Of a stretch of DNA of 64,000 nt, positions 49,319 to 61,836 are shown piece by piece. Under the pieces are notes generated by a model that saw only the letters and a list, made by a program, of their open reading frames with translations, was not told where the DNA came from and did not search any database. Source of the stretch: Tetrahymena elliotti 4EA (taxonomy: Eukaryota; Ciliophora; Oligohymenophorea; Hymenostomatida; Tetrahymenidae); NCBI GenBank assembly GCA_000231825.2, contig JH720392.1, forward strand, positions 124,549 to 188,548, written 5' to 3'. Positions within the stretch are counted from its first letter, which is position 1; each line of letters opens with the position of its first letter. Made by a program: the position numbers and the translations under genes.

Positions 49319-50033
49319 CTTGAATTAAAAAAATATCTGTAAGAAAGAGGTAAGCGAAAACTTCTAAAACAATATTAATATCTGAATAAGAATATAAATA
49401 ATATTTTCATAAGCTTGGAATAATGGTATATTGGAATCAATAATGAAAATTAATTTTATATAAGCATACTGTTTTTGCTATGGTAATTAAACAGATATTT
49501 CTTTCAAAAAATATCAAGATAATTTTTTGCTTTAATACAAGCATTTCTGTGCATCCCTTAAATCTTCTATCTTCAAATGTATGTTTAAATTAAAAAAAGA
49601 AACTTGTAAGGATGATGTTGAGCCATATATGATATATTATTTACTGAAAAGGGATTTAATTGATTTAAATAATTTAGGAATAATCATATATATGTCTCAT
49701 AAGTTTGAGAGAATAATATATTTAATATTTGTGTACAAGATTTTATGTAGTAATTTAATAGATATATATTTCAATACATATCAAGATAATTTTTTTGTTT
49801 AAATAGATATATATTTCAATACATATCAAGATAATTTTTTTGTTTAATTTAAGAAATTTAGTGTCTATTAAATGAAAATGTTATCAAAAAAGAATGAATT
49901 AATCTAATGTTTGAATAAAAAAATAAATGTGTAAGGATGTTATAGATTATTTGTACTCATAGTTAAATCTTATGATATTAGTAAGAATTATTATAAATAT
50001 AAGAAGAAGAATTCAAGTGATTTAGATAATTGA
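49319..50033 (+). CDS. Two overlapping open frames, unresolved
   Basis: After a TTTTATTTTAG acceptor-like site at 49319, one frame is open to 49615 (LELKKYLQERGKRKLLKQYQ). A second frame, ATG 49581 to TGA 50031 (150 codons), overlaps its end. The second contains a 15-residue exact duplication caused by the 45-bp tandem repeat at 49757-49846. Neither resembles a known family. Only one of the two, or a spliced mixture, is likely to be real. Confidence 0.3.
49757..49846 (+). repeat. 45-bp tandem duplication, in frame
   Basis: Copies at 49757-49801 and 49802-49846 are identical. The unit length is 15 codons and keeps the surrounding open frame. Confidence 0.9.
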
Positions 50034-50204
50034 GGAATAATGATATGTTGCAAGTTATAAATATGTATATTTTATGTATGTGTACAGGATAAGTTGGTTT
50101 TGTTGTATATAAATAAATTAATTGAGATGGTTTGTTTTAATTGTACATTGGTTTTAGTTAATTTAATTAGAATTTAGTATAATAAAGGGTGGAGTGAAAT
50201 TTTA

Positions 50205-50222
50205 AGAGAGAGAGAGAGAGAG
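50205..50222. repeat. (AG)n microsatellite
   Basis: About nine AG units in the 3' flank of the kinase ending at 50356. Confidence 0.9.
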
Positions 50223-50355
50223 TAGGGAAGTTTTTTTTTTGGTTGAATTAAAAGAGTGTATGTTCAGAATTTGTTAGTTTTTTTAATTATTGTAGATGCA
50301 GATTGATATTTTCAAGAGAGTTTTTAGAAACCAATAATATCATATTTCATCTGAA

Positions 50356-51279
50356 TCAGTTATCGCTAGAAATTATATCTCTAACGAAGTTGGAAGCTTC
50401 TTCGTAAGTGCAAGCAGATTCTTCTTATAACCAGGGGTGGTTGAGGATTTCAGAAGCACTGATTCTATCTTCTTCATTGAAAGCCAACATTCTGTTGATT
50501 AAATCCTTGAATTCATCAGAGATATTGTTGTTGTATTTCTTAGCGAGGTTGGCCCAATAGGAGTGATAGTTGTTATCAACAAAGAATCTGTAATAGGGAT
50601 CACTAGGGGTAGCCTTGAAGAAGGGAGGCATGCCATTAACAATAGAGAATAAGACAACACCACAAGCAAAGATGTCAGCCTTTTTTCCACAATATCTTTG
50701 TCTGGCTTATAATTCGGGAGCCATATATCCTTCAGTTCCCATAATTCTTTCGAATTTTTGACCTTCAGTAACCTTGGAAGCAAAACCGAAGTCAGCAAGC
50801 TTCAAGTTGAATTCATCACTGATTAAAATATTTTCAAGCTTAATATCTCTATGAGCAAAGCCATTTTCGTGAATATATTGAACAGCATTAATTAATTGTC
50901 TAAAGTAGAACTTAGCTACTCTTTCAGTAAATTTCTTTTTGGCAACAACGTCGAATAATTCACCATTGGAGAGGTATTCAAAGACAACGTTTTTCTTATC
51001 AAAAGAGATCATTTCCATGATATTTTCATGAGAAAGAGTTTAAAGAGAAGTAATTTCATTATTTAAATCTTAGACTGCAGAAGCATAAGACTTGAATTAC
51101 TTGATAGCAAAAATTTTATCAGATTTAGGCATTTTAGCAGTCTTGACTGTGCAAGTCTTACCCTTTCCAATAGTTCTCATAATTTCCATTTCATCAATTT
51201 AGATGTTATGGAAATCTAAAACTTTCTTAGATTCATTGTTGTTGTTGTTTTCAACAGATTAGTTATTTCCTAAGCTCAT
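50356..51279 (-). CDS. Ser/Thr protein kinase, CAMK-like
   Basis: Intronless, 307 residues, ATG 51279 to TGA 50356. After a 34-residue Asn-rich N-terminus the kinase domain runs almost to the end: glycine loop IGKGKTCTVKTA (last Gly replaced), lysine in FAIKQ, HRDIKLENI, ADFGFAS, GTEGYMAPEL, DIFACGVVLF, and the C-lobe helix LINRMLAFNEEDRISASEIL followed by HPWL. All catalytic residues are present, so it should be active. The HPWL end and GxPPF motif (NGMPPFF) point to the CAMK/SNF1 group. Fewer TAA/TAG Gln codons and a lower A+T content than its neighbours suggest good expression. No regulatory tail follows the kinase domain. Confidence 0.92.
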
Positions 51280-54122
51280 TTTTTAAGAATAATTTGTATT
51301 TGATTGTATAGTATTAGATGATGATTGAATTTCTATTAAAAGATTAATTTATTTGTGAAAGAGTATTTATTAAGAAGATTTGCTTTCTTAAATTTTTTAA
51401 ATATTTGTGATTTTTTGTGTTTTTGAATTAATTTTTGTTTGAGTTTTAAATTAATTATTAATTATTTGCAGTTGACGAAATTTAATTAAAGTTATCCTTA
51501 TAGACGCTATATTAATTTCTTTCATTCCTACTGTTCCTACATACCTAATCCATATAATAGATGCTTTAAAATTCTGACACTAATTTCTTTCGCGCATATA
51601 ATTTTCTTGCATATTTCATCAATTGGCTAGTTAGCTAATTAATTAATTTGCTCTCACTTTTCTATGAGATTGTTAGTCACTAGATATCATTCTGCATATA
51701 ATAGCTCTTCTTTCTTTTATTTTCTATGCGGTTCGCTCCATTTAATTAAATATATCAATCAATATTGAGTTTCTTTTAAAAACTCATTTCTTTTAACTTG
51801 GAGCCAAAAAAACAAAAAAACAAATAAATAAATAAACAAACAAAGAAACCATGAATTTTAACTTGTTTTTTTCTGCTAAGAATTTCGCCTTAAAACTGAT
51901 CAGAAGAATTTAAATCAAGGCTGAATTTGATTGATACCCACTTCAATTTTCGATAGATAATTTTGTATCAACTAAAAAGTAATTCTAGTAATAACAATCA
52001 TATAAATTTATGCATGTATTTGGTATGAAACGGTAAATCTAAATTAATCTAGAAAATAAAATAACTTTTTCATTTTGAACCAACCATCAGATAAATTTGT
52101 ATGATATAGAAGAAATTATTATTCTGATTATGAAACTATAGTAAATTCTTTTTAATTTATTATTAGCTCTTTATCTACTTTTCTATTGCTTTTTTTTTCA
52201 TTCCAAAACCTATCAGCAACTATTTTATAAATTGGCACTAATATAGATTGAGACATTAAAATCAAATAAACAAACAAACAAATTTATCATTCTATGTATC
52301 TTCATTCATTCATTAACAAAAAAAGTTTAATTTTCTTAATTCAGCCTTGTCTCTGGTAGATGCAAGTATATCTATCTCTTAATCCTGTAATATCCACTTT
52401 AGGTAAGATAAATACTTTTCTTCTTTCCTTTTTTATCTATTTAAATTTCGCATTCAAACAAACCCTTAAAATAAATGAGACATGCAAATTTTAAATTAAA
52501 TTTTTTCATGACTCCTAATTTGCTACAAGGTAATTTCACAACTCGCAAAATTTAATGCGACACAAACAAACAAACAAAATTTAAAAATCTTTCAAATTCA
52601 ATTTCATCAAAAAAATTTTTTCATTTAATTTAACAAGGCAATTTTGTTTATGAATTAATTTATGAATTATTCATGATGTTAATGGGTAAAACATAAATTT
52701 TACATTTACTTTCAAAATCTTATATAATTTCAATGGAAAAAATTATTAATACCAAATATTATTTGGTTTCTTCAAATGACTGATGCTCTTTAATTAATGT
52801 TATCAATTAAGATTTAATTACAAACAAAAAAAGCAAAGCAAGGTTGAGCATATTAAAAATGTTCCAAAGTTAATGTAAAGTGAAGAGAATGAAGGAAAAT
52901 AAAATAGATTATAAAGAGGAAAGGAAAAACGCTTAACAAAAATAATCGAGAGAGATAGATAATAAAGGGAATTTAAGCTAAATTAAAAAGTGAATTAATT
53001 TGCTTATTAAATTTACATGGATAATTTGATACATAATGAAAAATCATAGATATTTGAATAGAATAATACGTACATAGATATAAGATAAAGATTAAGTGAG
53101 AAGAATTTATTATAACTATTTAAATAGATAAATACTTTGTAATGGCGATAAAGATCAAATCCTAACCTAAATTTAAATAAGATAAAATTATATTGATATT
53201 TAACATTGTATTTAATTCTTTTTTGCTTAAAGTGATCTCTAAATTTAATAAATAACTTATCAACTAGCCAAATTGAACTTTTTGTCTAATAAATCGAGAA
53301 GAATTTTTATATTCATAATAATATAGATCAATTAATAGATTGTATATAATTTTCATTCAAATTACAATAAGCCAAATAGATCTTTTAATATCCACTTGTT
53401 TGTAATCAGTCACGCTACTTATTATTTAAATTGAAAATACATTTAAATCTTATAATTGATATTCCCTTTTAATTTCTCATCCTCCTTTAAATAAGCTCAG
53501 CCATCAAAACTAAATCAGCCTCTCAAAAAGTATTTGCTTATTACCCATTATTTTCTCAAAATGCTATCACCCATTTCATATTAACCATTTTATAATTATT
53601 TTCAATGAATGTATTTAATAAGTAAATACTTTTTAATTTTCATTCAATTCGCATTGACTTTTTAGTAAACTAATTACACTTTTAAATATTTGATTTAAAA
53701 CCTTCATTCTCATATCATTAAATTCATTTATTTTTCAATTGAAATTAAAAGTTTAAATTTAATTGTTGTTGTTGTCTAAAATTGAAGATTTTCTACTTCT
53801 TTTTCTTCTTTATTTTTCTTTCTTTCTCTTTCTTTTTCTTTCTTTCTTTCTTTCTTTTTTTCTATTTCTTTCTTTCTCTGTTAGGTTCTAATATCGCACA
53901 TTTCCTTATTTGCTTTTCTTTAATAGTAAGAAGGAGAAAAGCTAAGTATTTATCAATATTTCTTTCATAAATTGTTAAATAATTTAGTAAACAAAGCTAT
54001 TTGCTAAGTGTTTTGTGATTTAATTATATAAAAGCATTAATTTTGCTTTGAAAAGCTTGTATTTTGTTGATTGATTGTTTTGTTTTAAGGAAAGGATTGA
54101 TAAGGTATTATTTAAAATACAA
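51280..54122. other. Long intergenic stretch
   Basis: About 2.8 kb without a convincing gene. It contains several AAAC/AAAT short tandem runs (for example 51810-51845, 52265-52285, 52563-52580) and the pyrimidine tract at 53791-53879. Confidence 0.5.
53791..53879. repeat. Pyrimidine (TTTCT)n low-complexity tract
   Basis: Almost pure C/T over about 90 bp, mainly TTTC and TTTTC units. It gives a spurious Phe/Ser/Leu frame. Confidence 0.9.
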
Positions 54123-57100
54123 TCAATCTTGTTCCTAAACCTCCTCTTCTATCTCTTCTAGAGGAGGCTGAGATGACTACTCACTATCATCAACCTCTCT
54201 CTAAACCATTTGAGTTGAAGAAATAACTTTCATGAGACCATATACTTTGCTCTTTAAGTCTACTTGAAGAACTTGTGCAATTTTCTATATTGATATAATT
54301 TATCAGAAAAGGCTTAATTTATGATCAAATATTTATATTTAAATAGAAATAAGCTGTATTTTTACCAATCTACATAGATAGCACTCCCCTGTTTTCTTCC
54401 ATATTTCTAGCGAACAATCATAGCAAACACCTTTTTAAATTTTTACATTAAAATATAAATGAATTTTATGTTATTTTAAGGAAAATATATTCATAATATA
54501 AGGCAAGTTAATATTTAATATTTTTAGCTTGAATACAAACAATACTTTGCTTAAAATTTTTGTGATTATTTGCTTTGAATTTCATTCATTCTTAGCATAA
54601 TAATCTTAAAATTATTCAATCATAAAAAGTAATATCAATAAAATATATTATGTCATATTATTATTTATCATTTTATGTTTCAATCATAAATGTATCAATG
54701 AAAGAATGAATGCAATCTTCCATCCAAAATTATACTATATCTAATCATTTAATAAAAAAATAGAGCAGTATTGATTAATTGATTGATTGTGAGAGATTCA
54801 TTCAAGTAAAAAATAAAAGGAATGAATGATTGAAAACCAAGATTAAACAAGCTCGAAAATAAATAATAAAAGTTTAATTAATGTAATAATACTAATTATT
54901 TTCAATTCATGATAAGAATTATCAAGGATTAACAAATAAATTTCTTCATGAATTTCATTATGTTGTTAGATCAAAGCTACATTACTTATGTATCATAGCA
55001 AGACCTTATTAACATCATTTCATAAACAATTATTTGTTTTTTTTAAATATTATCAATTCAATAAACTGAAAAAATTAATTTTTGATCTTTCATCAAAGTG
55101 GTTTGTTTGTTTATTCAATGATTTTTAATTGCTATCAAAAACTTATCTTTCATTTTTATTCTTATATATTTACTAAAAAATAAACCTGTTTAAAGTATCT
55201 TAAGGGAATATATAGAGAGAGTATAAATTCACTATAGAATATTTTAAATGCTTTGGTTTTAGATATATTTTAGTAATTAAAATTTACTTTTGCTTACATT
55301 TTTGATAAGCCTTTATTAAAAAATTGGTTAGTGAAATAGTAAAGTAGTTTTTAAAACAAAACTCCTAGCTATTTTAATAATTTGACAGCGCATAATATAA
55401 AAAAAAATAGATAATTCAACTACACTAAAGTAGAAAAAAAAGCTTAGTAGTTGTTATAAAATTTCTATGTAGAATCTATCCAGTGAAATAGAACAACAAA
55501 TTTATTTTACCTATGATAAACGTTACGTTTAACAGTAATTTTTCAAAAGAACTAACTAACAAATCAACTATTTATTTTTGTTATCACTTTATGATAAATT
55601 ATCTCATTTTTCTATATTTTGTTGGAAGTAGTAATTTAGTAGGTTTTTTATCTTGCATTTTGCAAATTTGTATTCAAAAAAATAATGAAAAATAGGTAAG
55701 ATCTCATTCAAAAATCTAAGGTTTATGAAAATATTTATTTTACCTCCATGACCGCAATCCATAAAAACTGAATCTGGAGATTTATCAAAGCAAACCAAGC
55801 AAGTATTAGCAGATTTATCCATCCTGCTACAGGACATTATAGAACTTTAATCCTATTAGCATTTACTCTATTGTGATTGATCACAGATTGAACTCTCTTC
55901 TTCAAAAGGTGGCAAAGGCAATTTATTAGTGGAATCTTAATTCTCATTTTTTAATGATATTTATCTATTGAAATTCATCTAAGAGCTTAATTATGCACTT
56001 AAGAATCTTCTATGTTGATTAGTATTATTGCTAATACCATTCCAATTTTAAAGTAGAACTTCCTCTTCTTTCTTATTCAAACCACTTATCAATGGATTAT
56101 TTTATTTCTTTCCAAACTAATAATTTGAAGGACTGTGAGGAATATTTTATATTGAAGGTATCCCTATTTTTATTTAAAATATTTTTTATAAACTCTTAAT
56201 GTTAAGACTTATAGATATCTATTTAAAATTTATGTTAACAATTTCAATTAAAAGCTGAAAATAAAATAGCTCAAATCAATAATTTGTTTGGTTAGTTTTT
56301 TACATTAAAATGAAATCAAAAATACTTTATTGTTAAATTGTATTTAAGATATTCCATTAAAATATATTTTTTTAGTGAAATTATTTCAATTTAATTTAAA
56401 TATTTGATTATTTTCAAAAAAATCCTTAATTTAATTTAAAAATAAAATTAAAATAAGATATTTTAAAGCAAAAACTCTTAATAAGAAACATATTCACTAA
56501 TATTATATATACTAAAATATACCAATAATCAATCATCAATAAAAAGTCATTGACATTGATGCAAATAAATCCAAATCCTAATCCTTATGCACCAATCCCA
56601 TCGCTAATGAAAATGGTTTAATTATTTGAATATTGTATTAAAAATAATAATTTTATTTCATAAATCAAGAAATATTTTTGTTTGATTATTATTATTATTT
56701 TATAATAAATAAGTAAAGATAGTTTTTTGCCTTTTTTAATCAGATTTGAAAGAAAAAATATTAAAAACTATCATTAAATTCTTTCAAAAAAAGAAGATTA
56801 AGTTAGTTCATTTGTTTATGTTTAAATAGAATATAATATTTTTAGGTGATAAACAAATTTAGTTGAAGATATTTTTCAGAAATAAAAAATTATTTTAATA
56901 ATATTGAATAAATTAAACAAAAGTGAATAATCTTAACCAAAAAATAATTAAATTTTAATAAATGCATAAGAGTAGTTGCTTTGATTGAATGAAGATAACT
57001 TTTTTGCTAAATTTAATTAATTTTGATAAAATTCTATTTTAGATTTAAAAAAGAACTTTTCGAAGTTTATTTTGGTTGAAAATGATTAAAAAAATTTTAT

Positions 57101-60100
57101 GATTTAGTTCGAAATTTCAATTTGGTTTTTTATCAAAAATAAATAGAAAATATTCTTATTTGAAGATTGATTTGAATGACTAAAATAAGAATTAGTTTAA
57201 GATGAGTTACCTAGGTTGTTTTAATAAGCATCACACTAACTAAGATTTCTTTCTCTTTTTTGAGTTCTAGAGATGATATTGTTATTATTGGTTTGATCGA
57301 GAATACTTTTTTCTTCAATAATTGTGTTAAGTTATTATCCTTCTTCATCACTGTTATGTTATATTAATTCTATTTGCTATTGTTCATTTATCTCATCATT
57401 ATTTTAATAAAAAATGTTATCATTTGGGTTTAGATCATTTAATTGGATTTAAATATTGTTATTTTATTGCATTTAATTACTGTTGTTAATTATATTATTT
57501 TCTTGTTACAAAGGGTTTTCTATTATTGAAACATGCTGCTCTTTATCTCTTTAGCTTGGAATTCCCATTTTGTTATTCATTTCATCTCTTTCAGATTCTT
57601 AAGTTTCGAATTCAATCACACATTCCTTGTTTTACTTGTTTTGATTTAAGTTTTATTCATCGCTTTCAGTAAAAGGAATGAGAATCTAATCATTTCTTTG
57701 ATTATTATTGCTTTCTTATGCTACCAAAGACATTTCATTTTAGGTTTAGCTTGGTCTCTTAAAGTGCATATTCTAAATAATATTATTAGCACCCTTTTTC
57801 AATGAAGTAATCAGCTCATTAGCAAACCCAAATTTATTTCCAGAATTCTATGAAAAACTACTATAATCGAATACTATTGAAGAAGCTGATCTACCATGAC
57901 TTTTATCTACAAAATTCTTTTTACTATTTTTATTGTTAATGTTGCTATTGGAGTTTTAGATTACTAATTAATTTTATTAAGCTGATTCTTCTTTATTGAT
58001 AGTCTTTTTGGGTTGTTGCTATTTTTTAGGTTGCTGCTTTTATTTTTTTTATTCTTCTTTTTATTGCTTTTCTTTTTACTTCTATTTATAATACTCATTT
58101 GGGTTCATTTTAGGATCTGTTTTTTTGAAAAATGTATTTGTCAGTTTTTCTAAAAACCTTGGAATTAAAAGAGGCTAATCAATTTATTTTTCAGAATTAT
58201 TATCACCTTTATTGTCTTATTAATTTTGATTATCATTTTATAAATTTTATTCATCATTTTACATTTCATTCAAATCCTCATTCTAACCATTTTGTTCTTA
58301 CTATTAATTGTTTACAGGCTCTACATTTTATTGGACATTTTGTTCTATTTTTTACAAGTACAATTTTCTCACATAATCTGTATCAAACGAAGACATTGAC
58401 TTTAAATAAAACCTATAAAATTATCAATAAATTTGTTTATTTATTCATTTTATTAATGCTTGAAATATTTTACAAAATGGAAGTTCTCCAATAAGAGCTT
58501 AGAAAAATATATAATAAAAAGTAGGCAACCACAAAGTAAACAAATATCTATAATTGTTTCTTTTCATTATTATCTAAATAATCTATCAAACCAAAAAGAA
58601 ACAAACAAGACCCAGAAGTTGTTCCTGCAACATTAAAGAAAGCCCAAAATATACCTTTCACTAAAACAATTAAAATTTAAACATAAAATAAACTATCAAT
58701 TCACTTTACATTCAAAGCTTTAAGCCTCATTCAAACAAACTTAAAATAATTTGCTTAAAAGCATTAGAAAAGAACCAAAAACAATGCCAACCATTACTGA
58801 AAAAATAATCCAATAAGACCAAAACGTTTGTTACCAATTCCAATCAACATGGCCATCTGTTTTTAAGCACACAGAAAAGCTACACAATATTACAAACACT
58901 CTGAACCCTAAAAGAAACTATTTATTATACAAAAAAGTGTTCATTTATTTATTTTTTAAGTATTTTTATTCAAATTTGAAAATAATTCTTTCATTTTTAT
59001 TAAAGATTGTATTGATCCAAAAAAATACAAGCTGTACTAAGTGGGAATAAGATAATAGGCTAAAGAAAGAAGAAAAAAGGGGCTGATTAGCCTCAGTCTT
59101 CAATTTTAGTTTAAAAAATAAATAAAAATAATACCAAAAGTTTTTATATTTTCTTAAATCTTTATTTTTATTGAAAATTAATTTGGTGTAATGCTTTCTA
59201 TTTAATTCACTTCACCTTAAAATTAATTTAGTAGCATGACATCAAATTAAAAGCTTTAAATAAAATTCATATTATTTCTTTGTAATTTTTTAAGTATTTT
59301 TATCTTTTTTCATCTCTAAATTTTACTTTCTTGATATATTTTCATGTTATTCTGCTTTTTCAATTCTTTCAATTATTTTTAATGGTTTAGTAAATTGATT
59401 TTGAGTTTAACATTTCTTTATTTCTTTTATTGGTTAATTGACTAATAAAATGTTATTGAAAAAACAGTAAAATTTACAAAGTTGATGAGGGAGTTGCAAT
59501 CTTCACTTTTTCTCTCCAGTTTATAAATAATAATTCTCAATAAACAATAAACACTGATAGGGATCATAGCAAATAAAGAATAAAAGAGCTAAGTTTGGAC
59601 ATAAATGATAATGAGGATCTTTTTTGTTTTTTAGATAAAAATAATATTTTAATGTGGTGTAGATAAGTTTCTTTGGCATAAAATAAATAACTAAAACTTC
59701 TATCTGTTTCATTGTTTAATTAAAAATTCAATTATATTTTGAATGAGATTGGGAGTCTTAGAATAATTTTTGAGCCATATTTTGTTTGATATTATTAAAC
59801 AACTTACTTTTGCTATTATCAAGCAAAATATTTCAAGCATGATAATTCTACACTTAATACGATTTTTTTGACATGAATAAAGTGTTAATCTATAAGAGCT
59901 GCGGACTATACTAATTATATCATAGGCAAAGAATAGAACGAATGGAATAGCATATGAAATCTTGTACAAAAAAACAGAAGCTACCAAGAAGGCAAAAAGA
60001 GACATCATAACTTAGTGATAAACTAATTCAAAATAATGGACAAATGTTCTATATTCCCATTCTTAATTGTAAATCTAATTAACAAATGTGTTTTCATGGA

Positions 60101-60579
60101 AAATAGATAAATTTTCTGAATATTGCAAACTAGCTATTCTGTTTGGCCTATTCTGACTATTATTCTACTATTAAGATATACTTCTTTAATAAGAACTATT
60201 CCTACTTAAACTCTAACCATTTCCATTTTAAATACCTACTCCTATCACTCCGCTTATTCTATTAGATGCTAAAGATCTTTAATTTCTTCCTACATTAAAA
60301 TGTAATTCTGATCCTCTTTCTGAATTCAAAACTATTTTATTTGTAATTTTTATTTTCTATTGTTAACAACAAATAAAGAATGCTTTTTATACCACTTCCT
60401 CCTCTATTTCCATTTCTAGCTGAATTGTTGCCTTAACTTCTGTTAGAAGAGATCGACTAAGATCCTCCTAACTAATTTCTTCTTTGATCATTTTGGTGAC
60501 TCCTTTAATTTAAGATATTTTGTTAGTCCTATTATGATTAACGACTTTAAGAAGATAATTATGATATTTAAGAATTCAT
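54123..60579 (-). CDS. TMEM185-like membrane protein with RING finger
   Basis: Ten phase-consistent exons: 60393..60579, 59808..60319, 59478..59618, 59029..59059, 58737..58907, 58474..58660, 57241..58412, 55744..56163, 54366..54430, 54123..54284; 1,015 residues. The N-terminus is Ser/Asn/Gln-rich. Residues about 170-410 form a multi-pass membrane block (MMSLFAFLVASVFLYKISYA, MLEIFCLIIAKILIIIYV). Its hallmark CLKTDGHVDWNWQQTFWSYW matches the LRLDG..W.W..VF.P pattern of the TMEM185/Fragile-X-F-associated family. A 450-residue Asn/Gln/Glu-rich linker follows, then a C3HC4-type RING: CLVCFDKSPDS, CGHGGVCYDC, CYLCR. The same order, membrane block then RING, is known from plant members of that family. 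It is likely a membrane E3 ubiquitin ligase. Exons three and four are the least certain. Confidence 0.75.
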
Positions 60580-61749
60580 CTCAGCTCCTCTAGCATCTTT
60601 TGTTAATTTTTATTATTTTTTTAATATAATTTATATGCAAAGTTTAAATCAATGTACTCCTAGGCTAAATAGCTACAACTTAAGCATTCATTCTATTTTA
60701 ATTACTAAAAAAAATCGCTCTTGTTGCTTGGTTAGTTAATCTAATACTTTAATTTTGTAAAATGAATTTTTCTAAATAGCTAATTTCTTTTACTTTTTGT
60801 AATAAAACCGAGCGAGCTGGTAATATTGCTAATTAATTAATTTAATTTCATTTAAAAAATTTAATAATTCAACTCAATTACAAAAAAACCAAATGCTAAA
60901 GAGCTAAAAGAAAACAGATAAGCATTAAAAAGAACAATAACTACAACAAAAATAAAAACAACAACAAGCAACTAATCAATTATGCAAACATTTGTTAATT
61001 GTTATTTTAAGTTGTGAAAGAAAGTCTTTTTAATAAAACAATATAGCAACCTCTAACATTCCAACCCAAAACAATATTTTAAATATTTCTTTCACCAACC
61101 ACTCAAATTATTATTATTATTTTATCTATTCAGTTCAAAGTTAGTTTATCTATAATCTGTAAATTCAAACATCTTCTTTTTTTTGTCTTTTCCCAAAAAA
61201 TATCATGGAAATTTTCATAAATTTCTTACAAAAAAATCTGATAATTAATTAATTTATTATTAATTTCTTCCAAAATTAAATTTTTGCCTAAAATTAAATC
61301 CAAATTTGTTAGTTTGAGTTTTTGATAGAATACTCTTTAATTTTCTCAAATCATATTTTATAAAAAGATACTAAAGTCCTTTTTTTTAGTTTTGATAATA
61401 AATTTAAAAATGAAACACTTTCTAGAAAAATTATTTCTTCTATTTTTTTATTTAACAAACATCCTAAATTTTACGAATTAAATTTTTTTTATTTTTTGTT
61501 TCCAAGATTTACAAATTAAAAATAATCATTAATTTATTATTTTATATTTTATTTCATTAATATTTCTAATAGGTAGGGGTCAAATATATATAGGTATTGT
61601 CTAATAACTTTTATATTCGATATTCGGACTCAACAATTTTTTGAAAATTAATCATGTTATTTGAAATTTAATCAAAATAAATAAAATTTATTTAAATAGA
61701 AAAAAAAACAGATTAAGATGGAAAAAATTTAACACCAAGACAATACTAT

Positions 61750-61798
<49 letters not shown>

Positions 61799-61836
61799 GT
61801 TTCATAATTAAGACATTATTTAATGTAGGAGGATAA
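60580..61836. other. Intergenic stretch, A+T rich
   Basis: Nothing coding seen. A (TTTA)n tract lies at about 61746-61795, just beyond the 3' end of the LRR gene. Confidence 0.5.
61746..61795. repeat. (TTTA)n microsatellite
   Basis: About twelve ATTT units without interruption. Confidence 0.95.

Noticed and set aside
53782..53970. Phe/Ser-rich ORF on the plus strand
   Set aside because: It is a translation of the pyrimidine microsatellite.
58132..58494. 120-codon plus-strand ORF rich in His/Phe
   Set aside because: Antisense to the Gln/Asn-rich linker of the RING gene, which is supported by phase-consistent exons.
58383..58660. Separate membrane-protein gene ending at TGA 58383, overlapping the RING gene start
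   Set aside because: A GTAAAATATT..TTTATAG intron (58413-58473) joins the two in phase 2. That explains the overlap and gives the domain order known from the family.
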